The notes under the pieces are model-generated. The model had not been told where the DNA came from, ran no database searches, and worked only from the letters and a program-made list of their open reading frames with translations. Of a stretch of DNA of 64,000 bases, positions 22,800 to 34,293 are shown one piece after another (position 1 is the stretch's first letter; each line of letters starts with the position of its first letter). The stretch spans positions 22,233,501 through 22,297,500 of the forward strand of contig JAYKKT010000089.1 of assembly GCA_036023115.1 (NCBI GenBank), read 5' to 3'. The DNA comes from Brasenia schreberi. Lineage: Eukaryota; Streptophyta; Magnoliopsida; Nymphaeales; Cabombaceae. The position numbers were made by a program, and so were the translations under genes.

Positions 22800-24544
22800 A
22801 TGTAGCTGGTCCATCTTCAACTTGCTTGGATTTGGACTTGTGATTCGCCTTGGGCAGCCATGAGGAGTCCCTTAGGTAGCTCGAGAGAGGCTGGGATTCG
22901 GATGTGTTTAGGGACATGTAGGGGTGCTGGAAGTTGGGCGACTAGGGGTGGCAGGTGGTGCTCGGTTGGGAAGGAAGGTGGCAGATGTTGTTGGTCGGCT
23001 GGGAGCTAGAGTGTTAGGTTGCTGGTCGGTTGGGAGCTAAGGTGACAGGTAGATGGTGCCGGCCTAGGTAGAAGGGAGAGATGGAGTTGGCCGAATGAGA
23101 AGGGAGGATGATGCTGGTGGTGCTCGGTTGGGAGTGAAGGGGATGTTGTCCAAGTACTGGTGCTGTGGCAGCCGAGTGGAAGGAAGGATGGAAGGTGGTG
23201 CTGTTGGCCGGGTGGAAGGAAGGTGGTGTTGTTGGCCGGGTGGAAGGGAGGTGGCGCTTGTCTGGGAAGGAGGCGGCAGGCGGTGTTGGTGGCTGGGTGG
23301 AAGGGAGGTGGCAGGTGCTGTAGGTTAGGTGGGCTGGGATATATTGTGGGCTAGATATTTTTATTTAGGTGGGTTGGGCTAGTGGTTTGGGGTAGGTCGG
23401 TTAGGTGGGCTGGGTTAGTGGTTTGGGGTAGGTCGGTTAGGTGGGCTAGGTTTAGTTGGTTAGGGACTTAGTTAGGTGAACTAAGGTTAGCTTAGGGCTA
23501 GTTGGTTAGGGTCTAGGTGGTCCAGCTAGGTGAGGTCGGCTAGGTGAAGTGGGTGTGGTTTTGGGTGAGAAGGGCTAGGTCTAGGCTAGGTTTGGGTTAG
23601 GTTTAGAAAAGATGGCTAAGTGAGATAGGCTAACTTAGGGCTAGGTTTAGGAACCACCTCTTGGAGCCAGTCCACCACTTTAGTTGCAGCCATATCCAAG
23701 TTGGTGCAGCCCTAGGTCAAGTGTAGGTGCATACAAGCTTGAACCCACACTCTTGGTTAAACCCACAAGGTTAACCCACTTTGACCAAAAAAGGTCAAGC
23801 CTACCAACTTTCTCACTCTTACTTTATGGCCCTTTTCTCTCTCTAGCCAAGCCTTCCAAGAGCATTCACGTGAACTTTTGTGGGCCCCTCACCCCCATTT
23901 ATGGGGAGATGAAGTGGGCCATGGATATAGATATTGGATTTGGATCTTGGGATCCAAATCCAAATCCAAATACATTTTGGGTTTGGATCTGGATATATAT
24001 GGTCCAGATCAGATCCAAATTTGATTTTTTTTATTCCTTCATGATGTTTCGAAACGAAAGGTTTGTAAGGGGCCTGACTTCATCAGTACTCCGTCTTGCG
24101 TTGGGTCTTCGCCAACATTTTCGTCTGATCTCCTTCTCACCTTCGGGATTTCATTTTGATCATATTTCTGATATTTGGGGCATGGATGTCTGAGAATTTG
24201 GAGATGCTTTTGACATGAGAGTTGATATGCCGGGCTTGAAGTATGCTTCGGGTCGGGGCTCTCCTTTGCCTTTTCGATCCGCTTTTATTAAGCCAAGAGG
24301 CTTTTGGGGCTTTTTCATCTGTTTTTGTGGCTGCTTTTGGTCAAGCTGTACCTGTTGGATTCAGCTCTTTGCAAAATTGGGACTTTGCCCAAGTATAAGA
24401 TATTTCATATCAAAGTGGGGTTTTATACAAAATTTGGAGCTTTTACAACTCCTAGGCTTTCGAAAACTAAAAATCTGATCTTAAAAAGGGGATTTTAAAA
24501 TCAGGTATGTTTTATGAAAACCTTAGAATTTCGGGGTGTTTACA

Positions 24545-25330
24545 TGTACCAACAAGCACAAGGATGATTTTTGAGATGAGATCTCAATGAAAACACCAAA
24601 TGTTGTTCTTGTTACACCTTGAAACGAGACTCCTCATGAAATGGGTTTGATGAGGACTAAGAAATTAAGGGAAAAATAAATACCAACCAGCTTCAAATCT
24701 GCCACAACATGGACAGTTGATAAGGAGAGGAAGCCAGGAACTAACTGAAACAAGATTCCTCAGGAATGGATTTCATCAGGAGTAAGAAATGGAAAAAAAT
24801 ACTAACCTTCAAATCCACTACAACAAGAGTTTTTCATAAGGAGAGGAATCCAGACTCACCACTGAACCTTCAAAGCCCAAATAGGAGAAGAAGAAATTCA
24901 CAACTTCCTTTAATGCAATACAGCCATTGTGATTTTCATTCAGAAACATGGGTATTTATGCTGAAAAGAGGCCTTCCAACTTATCCAATCAAATAGACAA
25001 TAATAAATACTGCTCTCTACAGTATAATCAAGACTAGACAACCCACCTCCCACTTAACCAATAAAATAAAAGGTGAAATAAGTGCATTTTAAAGCTCAAA
25101 ACAGGAAACCTAGACAACAATACGAACTTTAATGAATCTACTTAAGCATCGAAACATATCCACCAAATCTTGGATTTTTGAGCCCTATCCCTAAATCGGG
25201 TGATGGGTCCTACAGCTGACTCTTGACTCTGGACACGGCAACTGTTCTAGTGGGATTTATCTTCGATGTCCTTTTCATACCCAACTTATCTCTACATGCT
25301 CTTGGATTTCTATCACTTGTGTAGCTCAAT
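24545..25330 (-). mobile_element. Repeat U2 LTR part
   Basis: Continuation of U2 after the solo LTR insertion. On the minus strand it contains the LTR and the primer-like 'ggtgttttcattgagatctc' (24600-24570), matching U1 at 19730-19680. The LTR edge near 25330 shares 'tctacatgctcttggatttc' with U1 and with 11610-11640, which is therefore another small U relic. Confidence 0.55.
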
Positions 25331-26130
25331 CCTCACGTGGCTCAACACATACAATGCTAGATGAAGAACTAAGGGAGGGAGTAGATCTTCCACTCCCGAT
25401 GTACAGTTCTTGGTAAAGTATGTTCTCTCATCATAGATGGCAGAAATTGTGTAAATGCCTCATCTAAGGAAATAGTAAGAAAACTAAACCTTACACTTAT
25501 TCCTCATTCACATGTTAGAATTTTTTTCTCTTTTGGTAAAAATTTTAAGGACGAAATCATTTGTGATGTAATTCTGAAGGTGTAAACATGAAAATTTTCA
25601 CTCCTAGTTTATGAGACCAGAAATGAACATTTTCATGCCTACGTCATTTTTGCGAGCGTGCCAGCTAGCTTACTCAAACTAGCGAAGGTTTTTGAAAGAT
25701 TTCTGACTTTCTGGCGATTATAGGAAAGCGGGATCTTTTCGTTTAAACCTTCTTGAACCGATGCTAAGGGTCAGTTTAAATGCTTAGAAACTTCGATTTT
25801 TCAAGTCAAATACTAACTTCGAATGATAAGTGTTTTATGAATTCGATGTATGCCTTCTTTGCAATTTTTATTACGGTTGCTGAACGACCCTAAGTCTTTG
25901 TGAGTTTTATCTATTTAGGCCTGATATGTGTATGAATGTGTGGCCTATTTTTAATGTGGTTTGAGCGAGGATTCGAGGGTTTTTTAAAGAGAGCGAATGA
26001 TGCGCACTCACTCAAATTGAAATAGCAACTCACTCGACGTTAAGTAAACCCACACAAAGGAAAATGCAGCCCTACTTCCACTGAAGTAAACTCACACGAC
26101 TTGAAAATATATAAATATGTTTTATCCTAT

Positions 26131-26550
26131 GAGCGAAAAGGCTCAATGCGTGTGAGTGTAAAGAGTGGAAAGGCTCGAGTGCTCGTGGGTGCTTCTTATA
26201 TGAAATTTAAATGACAACTCACACAACTTAAAAGTAAATCAACCCAAAATGTAATTGCAACTCACACTGCTTTCACTAATATAAATACCCGGAATGTAAG
26301 TGCAACTCACACGACTTTCCCAAAGTAAATACCCGGAATGTAAGTGCAACTCACACAACTTTCTCAAAGTAAATACCCGGAATGTAAGTGCAACTCACAC
26401 AGCTTTCATGAAAGTAAATACCCAAATTGAAGTATATATGTTTAGCTTAAGAGCGGAAAGGCTTAATGTGTGTGCAATCGTGTACAATATAAGAGCGAAA
26501 AGGCTCAAGTGCACGTGGGTGTCTTTGTGTGCAGTTAAGAGCGAGAAGGC
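26131..26550 (-). repeat. GAGC/GCTC hairpin array and 55-bp repeats of LTR 25581-28667
   Basis: Units at 26131 ('gagcgaaaaggctc'), about 26165, 26450, 26492 and 26538, some with one arm base changed. Between them (26225-26420) is a ~55-bp tandem repeat: 'ggaatgtaagtgcaactcac' plus 'acgactttcccaaagtaaat'. Confidence 0.7.
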
Positions 26551-26584
26551 TTAAGTGCACGTATGTGGTTGTGTTTCATACACA

Positions 26585-26688
26585 AATATTACATCTCGGG
26601 GGGAGACTTCGCTCCATTATTACAACCCCGTTCCGAATTGAATTGAATTTAAACAAGTAATGTAAAATCGAATATAAATGGCACTTAC
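26585..26688 (-). promoter_or_regulatory. GTAAGT donor plus conserved hairpin block (minus)
   Basis: 'cggggggagacttcgctcca' (GGAG-N6-CTCC) between TATTACA boxes. ACTTAC at 26683-26688, about 58 nt away, gives GTAAGT on the transcript strand. Confidence 0.6.
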
Positions 26689-28033
26689 AAGTGTTCGGTT
26701 TTGCCTCTCGGGTTCGCTCGGGTCTTCTTTTGTTGCAGTCGGGAGGTAAGTCCCTTGTTTGGGCTCCAAGAGGTTGCTTGGGTATGGGTCCACTTAGGTG
26801 CAGCCGAGTGGGTGTGAGCTTGGTCTTGGCTAGGTTTGGCCAAGGGGCTAAGTTGGTCAAGTCCTAGTTTAGATCTAAGTTTAGGTTGGGGAGATAGGAA
26901 TGAGCTAGGTGCAGCCAGCACCTAGCTAGTTCGGGTTTGGAGGGGTGAGCTAGGGTGGCTCGAGCCAAGGTGGGTCCTAGGATGGCAAAGCTTGGGTGTG
27001 TGGAGTGGTTATGTGTTGGGTCGATACTAGGGCAGCAAAGCTTGGATGTGGTCTAGGTCGGGTGTGGGCCAGCAAGGGCAGGCCGTGGGGTGCTTGGCTA
27101 GCCTAGGTGGTAGTGGCCGTGGCTGGAGTATGTGGGTTCAGCTAGGGGTTAGCTAGGTTCAGCTAGGGCACAGGCCAGCAAATTCTTGGTCTTGGCTGGG
27201 TTAGGGTGCAGGCCAACAAGGTTTGGCCGAGTGCAAGGTGGGTGCACTCGGTCGACAAGGGGTGCAGGCCAACAAGCTTGGCCGGGTGGTGGGTTTTGTG
27301 GAGCAGACCGAGTGCAAGGTGCACTCGGTTAGGTAGGTTTGATGTTGGGTTTAGGGTGTAGTTAACTAGGTTCAAGGGAGAGTGGTTTAGCTAGGATTAA
27401 GTGGAGTCGATTGGGGGTAGTTAGGTCCAGTTGGGGTGCGGTTTTGGCTAGGTTTAGGTGGAGTCAGTGGGGTTCAAGCTTAGGTTTAGGTGGGGTGCAA
27501 GGTTAGGTTTAGGTGGAGTCGGTGGTGGTCTAGGTGGCTAGGTTAGGTGGGGTGCAGGCCAGCCAAGGGCCTTGGCCGAATGGGTGCAGGTTTGGCGGGT
27601 GCGGGGTTGGTTAGGGTGGCTGGCTGGGCGCAGACCGAGTGCCAAGTGCACTCGGTTCTTGTTTGGTGCTGGGGTCAAACCGAGTGCCAAGTGCACTCAG
27701 TTCTTGTTTGGTGGATGGGTGTTTAGGGATGGGTTAACCTAGGACAAGGTGGGTTAGGTAGTGGCTAGGTCTAGGGCTAGGTTTAGGGACTTACCTCTTG
27801 CAGCCAAGTCCACCGTTTGCAACCGTGGTTGCAACCCACGTCCAAGCCACTCCACCTTGTTGTTGCAGCGCCAAGCTAGGTAAAGGTCCACAAGGCTTGA
27901 ACCCACTTAGCACTTGTTTGAGCCCACATGGCTAAAGCCCACCAAAGTTGACTTTTCCACCCACTCTCTCTCTCTCTTCACAAGCCTCCCAAGCAAGTGC
28001 ACGTGAACTTTTTCACCCCCCCACCCTTGGTCC

Positions 28034-28041
28034 TATTTATA
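28034..28041 (-). promoter_or_regulatory. TATA box of LTR 25581-28667
   Basis: Plus-strand 'tatttata' within 'ggtcctatttataggccaag' (TATAAATA on the minus strand), about 630 bp from the LTR start and 1.35 kb before its donor. Confidence 0.6.
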
Positions 28042-29379
28042 GGCCAAGGGGTGGGTCTTGGATTTGGGTTTTGAGATCCAAATTCGATCCCAATACTATT
28101 TGGATCTGGATCTAGATATTTTTATCCAAATCCAATCCAAAATCTTCTTTCTTCAGTCCTTCTTGGTGTTTTGAAACGGGCGGTTTTGAACGGGTCCTGG
28201 TGTCGCCAATGACTCGTTTGGGTTGGGTTTTTCCCAGTCTTCTTGTCGGACCTACTTCTAATTTTCTGAACTTTGTTTTGTTTGATTTTTATTTCCACCG
28301 GCTTGGGGTTTGATTTCTGACAGTTTCATCAGGGCTTTGGCTTTGTCTTTCATGTTTCATGGCTGAAGTCTGCTTCTGGCCTGGATGCTCATTTTGCTTT
28401 TCGGCCTTGTTTTCAACAGGACGAGCTGAACCTTTGTTTTTGACCCATTCTTGAGCTGCTTTTTTATTAGGTTTCACCTGCTTGTCTCAGCTGCTATACA
28501 AAATTTGGGTTTTTGGCTTGGGCCTAAAAACCTTTATTTTGAAAGATTTTTAGAAAGAAGTTAAAACTTCGCAACTCCAGGGTTTTTAAAAGTTCAAAAT
28601 AGGTTTGCAAATGGTTTTTGAAAACCAGGTGTTTGTTTGAAAATAATCCTATTTTGGGGTGTTTACAGAAGGGAGCTTGTCGTTTACTCTTAGGTCATTC
28701 GTGGCAATTTGATCGAAAAGATAGACACAATGGTTTCCAAAATATCTATTCTTTCCACCACCATGGAAGCAATATTGTCCTTGTAGCTCTTAGTCCTAAA
28801 GACATCCATCTTCCACCCCATTTTTCCTCTTAGCAACCCAAGCACCCCTGGCCAGCTGCACTACCCCCTTTGATGTGCACCAGGTTTTTCGAAGCAATCC
28901 GCCACAAATCCACGATATGGATCACGCCAACAACTCACCACAAAGACTCACACAAGACTTAGATAAACGGAATAAGGGAGAAGAAGTCCTTGAGAAGGAA
29001 CCCTACTTGAAACTTGAAGGACTTTTATTATCTCAAAAATGGCTGAACAAGATGCCTCTCAACACCATCTCAAAGTGGGTATTTATAGGGTTGAAGAGGC
29101 CTTTTGAACATGCCTTGTACAAGGAAACCTAGCCTTGGATATTTGAGAAGTTTCCAATGCCCACCAGATGTGGTTTTCTTTTTGCAAGACCTACTAAACA
29201 CATCCTTGATACTAGAAATAACAAAAGAAATATCTTTCCAGCACCAGTAATATGGGCCTTATTATAAGCAAGAAATAAAGTATAAAACGTGGGTTTGGCT
29301 TGACATATTGAGATACTTGGGTTTAAGTCAAGTAATAGAATTTACAGGGACTTGATTCATGACAATTTCGGAATGTGTG

Positions 29380-29384
29380 GGAGC
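29380..29384. repeat. Target-site duplication GGAGC (left)
   Basis: GGAGC directly before TGTAAACACCC. It is repeated at 44163-44167 directly after the 3' LTR. Confidence 0.9.
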
Positions 29385-30588
29385 TGTAAACACCCTGAAA
29401 TCCAATGAATTTCTCAAACAAACCTGGTTTTGTAAAAGCAGCCCCAAAGGGCTATTTTTGAGTCTGGAAGCCCAGGAGCCTTCCAGTCAACCCTATACAG
29501 ATGTTTTAAACTTTTATATGTTTTAAATATGTATAATATATTTTAAAAACTGTTAAAATATGTTTTGAAACCCCACAAAGCAAGCTTGGCCTGATCAAAG
29601 TAGGACCAGAGGAGCAAAAGAGAGCCCGGAACCGGAGCACATGTCGAGCCCGGCACAGCAACTCTCGTATTGAATCCACCCCCAGGATCTCAAACGTCCA
29701 AGACCCTTTATAATCAGACATCACTTGAAATCATCTTCGGAAGGTGAAAACAGAAGCAGACGACCATGTTAGCAAAGACCCAACGCAGACGGAGTACTGA
29801 TGCTGTCAGACCCCGCACAAACCGTTTGTTTCGAACACAGCCTGAAGGAGTCAGAATTCAGTTTGGATTGGATCTGGACCATATATATCCAGATCCCAAT
29901 CCAAACCTATGTGTGGATTTGGATTTGGGTTTGGATCTAGAGATCCAATCCAATATCCACATCCATGGCCCACATCACCTTCTCATAAATGGAGGTGGGG
30001 CCCACTTGAAATTCACGTGGGATTATGGGCATGAGAGAGAGTGGGGGAGGATAAGATTTGAGGCTTAATTGTAATTAAGCTTGACTTGTGTGTCAAGTTT
30101 GGGGTTAATCATGTGGGTTAGCCTAATTAGCATGGGTTTAAGCTTGTATTAGCCAAAACCTAACCTAGGGCTGCACCAACATGATGCAACAAGGTCTATG
30201 GGTTATGCAAAGGGAGCTCCCTAACCGAATCCTAAGCCAAAACCCCTAATCTTAGCCTTTTTCCCTAATCTTAACCTAAACCTAGCCTAATCACCTAACC
30301 CACTTCCCTAATCCTCCCCTAAACCTAGCTTAATTTCCTTAAACCTAACCTAATCCTAGCCTAATCACCTAACCCACCTCACTAAACCTCACCCCAAAAC
30401 CAACCGACCTAGCTAAGCCCTAAACCCCTAAACCACCCCACCTAAACCTAGCACACCATATACCTAAAACCCCTTTAAGTAAAATATCTGGCCCCTCCTC
30501 AAAACTAGCCCACCTTATCACCACACCACCATCACCTAAACCACCTTACCACCTTCCAAGAACCAGCCCCAACCGCCATCTCCAAACC

Positions 30589-30596
30589 TATATAAA
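30589..30596 (+). promoter_or_regulatory. TATA box of the 5' LTR
   Basis: 'tatataaa' in 'aacctatataaacccc', about 1.2 kb into the LTR and 885 bp before the GTAAGT. The 3' LTR copy is at 42059-42066. It would drive the genomic RNA (inference). Confidence 0.65.
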
Positions 30597-31473
30597 CCCC
30601 TCCCTAGTGGGCGGGTTTTCCATGAAGCTTTTCCACCTTGGCCCAGCCGACCTTGGCCAATCTCCTTCCAGCCGAGCCTTCCACCTTGCTCCACCTGCAC
30701 CACTTCCATCTGGCCAAGCTCCACCTCGCGCCACCACTGCCTCCCAGCCTGCTCCACACCACGTCGCCACCACTGCCCGGCCGAACTCCATCTTCCTTCA
30801 CCACCCAGTTGCCCTTCTTCCACCCACCGATCTTCATCATCCATTCGGTTAGTATCTCACACTTAGCTCCACCTCCTCTTCACTCCCCCTCCACTCTCAA
30901 CCACCTATACCACCACTACATCACCCCATCATAGCCACCCGCCACCCTTACCCATTCGGCTAGACCTCAACCATTTCCACCACCCGACACTCTACCTTCC
31001 CCTAGTGACACCCAGCCACCCTACTTGGCTCCCTAAGACCTGCCCATACCACTTTCCACCAGCCCTTAGCTCCACCTTCCACAACACCCTAGCTAGCTCC
31101 CTTCCCATCCATAACATCCTAACTACCCTAGCACCCGGCCACCACATAATTATCCCTAGTCGGCCACCCCAGCCGACTACACCAAACCTATTCGGTCAGC
31201 CACCCCATTTCCCTTAGGCATTCCCTTTAGGCTCCCTTTAGCACCACCTTCCATAGAGCCTTCCCTCCCTTAGTGACCCTCTCCAATCACCTTAGCCCAA
31301 AGCACCACGGCAGCCTCCCCCTAGCAGCCGGCCAGCTTCAAGGCGCCATTCCCGCGCACCCAAGTCATCCGGCCAGCATCTCCCCTTGCCGTTCCATTCC
31401 GAGGAGCTCCCTCTTGCAGCCCAAGGCAAAGCCAAGCCTACGCTCAAGCAAGTCACCTCCGGACCAGCTATAA

Positions 31474-31573
31474 GTAAGTGCCTAACTCGGTCCTTAGTTG
31501 TAGACTTGCTTAAATTAAATTAAATTTGATACGGGGTTGTAATACCGGAGCATTGTCTCCCCCCGCTTGTAAT
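31474..31573 (+). promoter_or_regulatory. GTAAGT donor plus conserved hairpin block
   Basis: GTAAGT at 31474-31479. After 58 nt comes 'acggggttgtaataccggag', CATTGT and 'ctccccccgc', then TTGTAATA. GGAG pairs with CTCC around 6 nt. The whole unit is missing from the 3' LTR because of a deletion. Confidence 0.65.
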
Positions 31574-31758
31574 AACGTGGCTTGGCACACCCACACACAC
31601 GTGCACTTGAGCCTACCTCACTATTAGTTGTGCACGATTTTGAACACACACGGGCCTAATCAGCCCTTTATATATGAGTTTATGTATATACTTTAAGTAG
31701 CGTAGGGTTTTACTTGAGTTGCGTGTGTTGTCTTTCAATTCTCGCACTCACACACATT

Positions 31759-32253
31759 GAGCCTCCACTCTTATTTGCAAGACCCAAGTAAGAGCCGTGT
31801 GATATTATCCTTGGGTTTAATTTCATGTCGTGTGTGCCGTACTTCAATTCTAGCACTCACACACATTGAGCTTTCGCTCTTACTCCCAAGACCTTAGTTA
31901 AGGCCATATTGCAATTTATATTTGGGTTTAATTTCATGTCGTGTGTGTAGTACTTCAATTCTAGCACTCACACACATTCAGCTTTCGCTCTTATTCCCAA
32001 GACCTTAGTTAAGGCCATATTGCAATTTATATTTGGGTTTTATTTAAAGTCGTGTGTGTTGTCTTTACATTTTCACACGCACCCACAATGAGCCTTCGCT
32101 CTTATTTGCAAGACCCAAGTAAGGGCTCATATATACTATATACGTATTTCCCTTTTGGCTATGTCTTTTCAATTTGGGTTTTAAGGTTCAGCAGTGTGCG
32201 TAGTCTTTCAATATATACACGGCACACACTTGCACAATTGAGCCTTTCCGCTC
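31759..32253 (+). repeat. GAGC/GCTC hairpin array of the 5' LTR
   Basis: Five units at 31759, 31868, 31979, 32090 and 32240, spacing 109, 111, 111 and 150 bp. Cores are 'gagctttcgctc', 'gagccttcgctc' and 'gagcctttccgctc'. Each sits in a ~110-bp repeat with 'tcgtgtgtg' before and 'cccaagacc' after. Confidence 0.75.
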
Positions 32254-32878
32254 TTAAGATATAGCCATATTTCCCTTTTGCAATTTCCCTTCGGCAATTT
32301 CCCTTCGGCAATTTCCATTACAAGTCATTTTCCTTCGGCAATTTCCCTTCGGCATTGTCTTTTAAATTCGGGTTTTTCCTTTGGAGTAACGTGAGTTTGC
32401 ATTGCATATACGCCATACCACGAGTTAGGACGCATATTGCATCAAAGCAAACCCCATACTCCCGCTCAAAGTCGCCACATCTTAGTGGAGTGTTCATAAC
32501 ACACACCTAGGTGGCCAGAAAAGGGATAAAAAGAAAGACTTAGGCACGTGCAAATTCACGTGATCTAAAATCTGAAAATCGTACAAACAAGACCCGAATC
32601 AAACACCTCAAACCGCTTTCGTAGGTACTTCTATCCAAAAACTCGATCTTTAAAAGCATACAGACTGACCCTTGCGCATCGGTGTAAGAAGGTCTACGAC
32701 GACAAGAGCTTGCTTGCTCATAGTCGCCACTTTAGAAGTCAGGTTTTAAATATATCTTCGCTAGCTTAAGTAAGCTAGCTGGCACACCCTGTTTCTTTAA
32801 ATAGGACTTAGGCACACGAAAAGGTTCGCTTCATGCCTGAGAACCAGGAAGCGGAAATTTTTTGCATCTACAGTAGAT

Positions 32879-32896
32879 TGGCACGCCCAATGGGAC
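32879..32896 (+). promoter_or_regulatory. Primer-binding site
   Basis: 'tggcacgcccaatgggac' begins 6 bp after the 5' LTR end. It starts with TGG, as expected for pairing with a tRNA CCA end, and recurs after the LTR at 48917-51826. I do not assign the tRNA. Confidence 0.75.
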
Positions 32897-32960
32897 GTGA
32901 GTCTTTTAAAAGTCGAGTTATTCTAGGAACTTGAGAAAAGATTTTCAAAGAGGTGTTGTT

Positions 32961-32990
32961 TTTAACTCTTTTCTCTTTACTTGTACTTAG
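32961..32990 (+). promoter_or_regulatory. Candidate 3' splice site before gag
   Basis: Pyrimidine-rich 'tttaactcttttctctttac' followed by TTGTACTTAG, with the gag ATG 25 nt downstream. The second Tat-type element has the related GCATACTTAG 15 nt before its first ATG. Together with GTAAGT at 31474 this would define a 1517-nt leader intron (inference). Confidence 0.4.
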
Positions 32991-33014
32991 GAATTTTGAA
33001 AAAGGCTTGAAAGC

Positions 33015-34293
33015 ATGTCAAAATCCAACCCAAGTGAAGTGTCGAGCCAAGGCTCATGCGCATCAAGTTCTCACTCTAGGAGGATTTTGAAAAACAAGAT
33101 CAAACTAGACGAGATCGAGAACCTGAGAAGGGAATTCGAGGCCAAAATCGATGCTCTCAGCCAAGAGGCTGAAGTAGGCGATTCATGTTCATCGAATGGT
33201 GAACAAAAGGCCAAAAGAAAATTTGAAAAACCTCGCAAGCACAAAGAGGCCTCCGTAATGGAAGGCAACCAAAACCACTAGTCCTTCACACAAAAGGACC
33301 GTAAAGCCCTACAGCAGCTGCTGAAAGGGCAAAATAAAGAGAAAAGGAGTTACGCCGTGCCTGATTTCCATCCTATGGATTACGAAACAGACAATGACGA
33401 TGAAATACCGAACTTCCATCGGTATGATGGCATGGGAGACCCTAGGTCTCACTTGCAACTTTTCTCGCGTCGAGCCCATAAGAAGAAAAAGGACTCGATG
33501 AAATGGGTGTATTGGTTCCCTTTATCCCTTAAAGGCACAGCTGCCAAATGGTTGGCTTCCTACGATTTAAGCCAGTTCGCTACTTTTGAAGAGTTAGCGA
33601 ACTGCTTCATGCAAAGATTTGCACACAACTCTGAATACTTTAAGGGATACGAAGCAAGGCATGAACGAAGACGTGCATGCCTTCATTATACGATGGAGGT
33701 CACTTTTGGGCCAACTGCGAGAGCCCATATCCGAAGGATGCGCAGTCATGCTCATCCTGGATAACTTTAAAAGTGAGTTAAAATCCCTTCTCTCGCTCCA
33801 TGAGATCTCAACTTTCCATAAGTTGATCAAAAAAGCATCCCTTTTCGAAACAAACTTGAAAAAGGGGATATACGATCACTTATGGAAAGGAAGTGTCATT
33901 TCTAAAACCCGCTTATAAAAGCCCATCACTTATGGGCTATCCACGATGGACAAAAGGGCAAAACCCCACAAAATCGGCAATGTTCGGGTGGATCCAGGAG
34001 TGGTAGGCACTTCCAAAAATTTTGAAAAGCTAGAAAACAAAAGGGAGCGAAATTTTAAAAAACCGATTGAAAAACGGGAATACACTCCGCTGGGGCAACC
34101 TGTGTCGGAGGTCCTAGACCTCTTACTTGCCCAAGGCATGATCGAACTTCCCGAAATCCCCGTGGGAGTCACTTCTAAAGGGGGGTATTTAAATCGATTT
34201 TGTAAGTATCATCGGCTCAAAGGCCATGATACCAAACGTTGTTTCTCCCTTTTGAATAAAATTGAGAACTTGATAGCGGAGGGCCGGCTCTAG
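33015..34293 (+). pseudogene. Gag of the Tat-type element
   Basis: The ATG at 33015 opens a serine-rich, then charged coiled-coil-like N-terminus (88 residues) ending at a TAG (33279-33281). The capsid-like part begins near 33345 ('PDFHPMDYETDNDD') with 'YWFPLSLKGTAAKWLASYDL' and 'TFEELANCFMQRFAHN', then a frameshift near 33620 and 'VHAFIIRWRSLLGQL'. A further TAA at 33916-33918 precedes a third frame (33946-34293) with 'YTPLGQPVSEVLDLLLAQGM' and a Tat-style zinc knuckle 'FCKYHRLKGHDTKRC' (C-x2-H-x4-H-x4-C). Gag builds the particle and binds RNA. With three stops and a frameshift it is inactive. Confidence 0.85.

Larger units (their letters stand above)
21578..24544 (-). mobile_element. Solo LTR (Tat-type family), 2967 bp, minus orientation
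   Basis: In plus coordinates it starts TGTAGACACGG and ends GGGGTGTTTACA, i.e. TGTAAACACCCC...CCGTGTCTACA on the minus strand. Flanks TGTAT (21573-21577) and TGTAC (24545-24549) form a 5-bp duplication with one change, and removing it rejoins repeat U2. It carries GAGC/GCTC repeats at 22158, 22403, 22513 and 22658, the conserved block at 22695-22740 and ACTTAC (GTAAGT reversed) at 22794-22799. GGAT/ATCC dyads lie at 23925-24020. A G-rich GGCTAGGTTAGG-type tract (22900-23660) spans much of its middle. A TATA box is weak. Confidence 0.85.
25581..28667 (-). mobile_element. Solo LTR (Tat-type family), 3087 bp, minus orientation
   Basis: Starts TGTAAACATG and ends GGGGTGTTTACA in plus coordinates. 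The 5-bp target duplication GAAGG is perfect (25576-25580 and 28668-28672). It has a TATA box on the minus strand (28041-28034, CCTATAAATAG), GGAT/ATCC dyads at 28060-28150, ACTTAC at 26683-26688, the conserved block at 26585-26630 and five GAGC/GCTC-type units between 26131 and 26550. A GGTTAGGTTTAGG-like tract covers 26700-27790. It has no coding potential of its own. Confidence 0.88.
25375..28865 (+). pseudogene. Gypsy aspartic protease region, split by a solo LTR
   Basis: Plus-strand piece 25385-25580 reads 'VCSLIIDGRNCVNASSKEIV' and 'EIICDVILK'. Piece 28668-28830 continues 'GACRLLLGHSWQFDRKDRHN' and 'GFQNIYSF'. Together they match the retropepsin-to-RT spacer of gypsy elements (family pattern 'IIDGGSC.N....LV..L' and 'ACHLLLGRPWQFDR'). 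The catalytic D-G-G is present as D-G-R. The frame joins cleanly when the LTR and one copy of its GAAGG duplication are removed. RT and the rest are absent. The next DNA is the opposite-facing fragment R2. Confidence 0.7.
29385..32872 (+). repeat. 5' LTR of the Tat-type element, 3488 bp
   Basis: TGTAAACACCC...CATCTACA. In order: GGAT/ATCC dyads (29860-29970), C-rich CCTAACC/CCTAAACC tract (30160-30480), TATATAAA at 30589, a C-rich leader with short proline-rich frames not likely to be genes, GTAAGT 31474-31479, the conserved block 31532-31573, five GAGC/GCTC units (31759-32253), and a 3' part in which small 'cccttcggcaattt' repeats occur (32275-32350). It retains 160 bp (31460-31619) that the 3' LTR has lost. 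Confidence 0.93.

Noticed and set aside
30160..30480. CCTAACC/CCTAAACC-rich tract that looks like telomere repeats (also 41580-41950 and, on the other strand, 23340-23660 and 26880-27790)
   Set aside because: The spacing is irregular, the perfect plant unit CCCTAAA is rare and the tracts lie at fixed places inside LTRs. They are a C-rich LTR feature, not interstitial telomere DNA.
30536..30934. Several overlapping frames on both strands in the 5' LTR, repeated in the 3' LTR near 42026-42506
   Set aside because: Their conservation follows from LTR identity. They are proline- or tryptophan/glycine-rich by composition, overlap in all frames and lack known domains.
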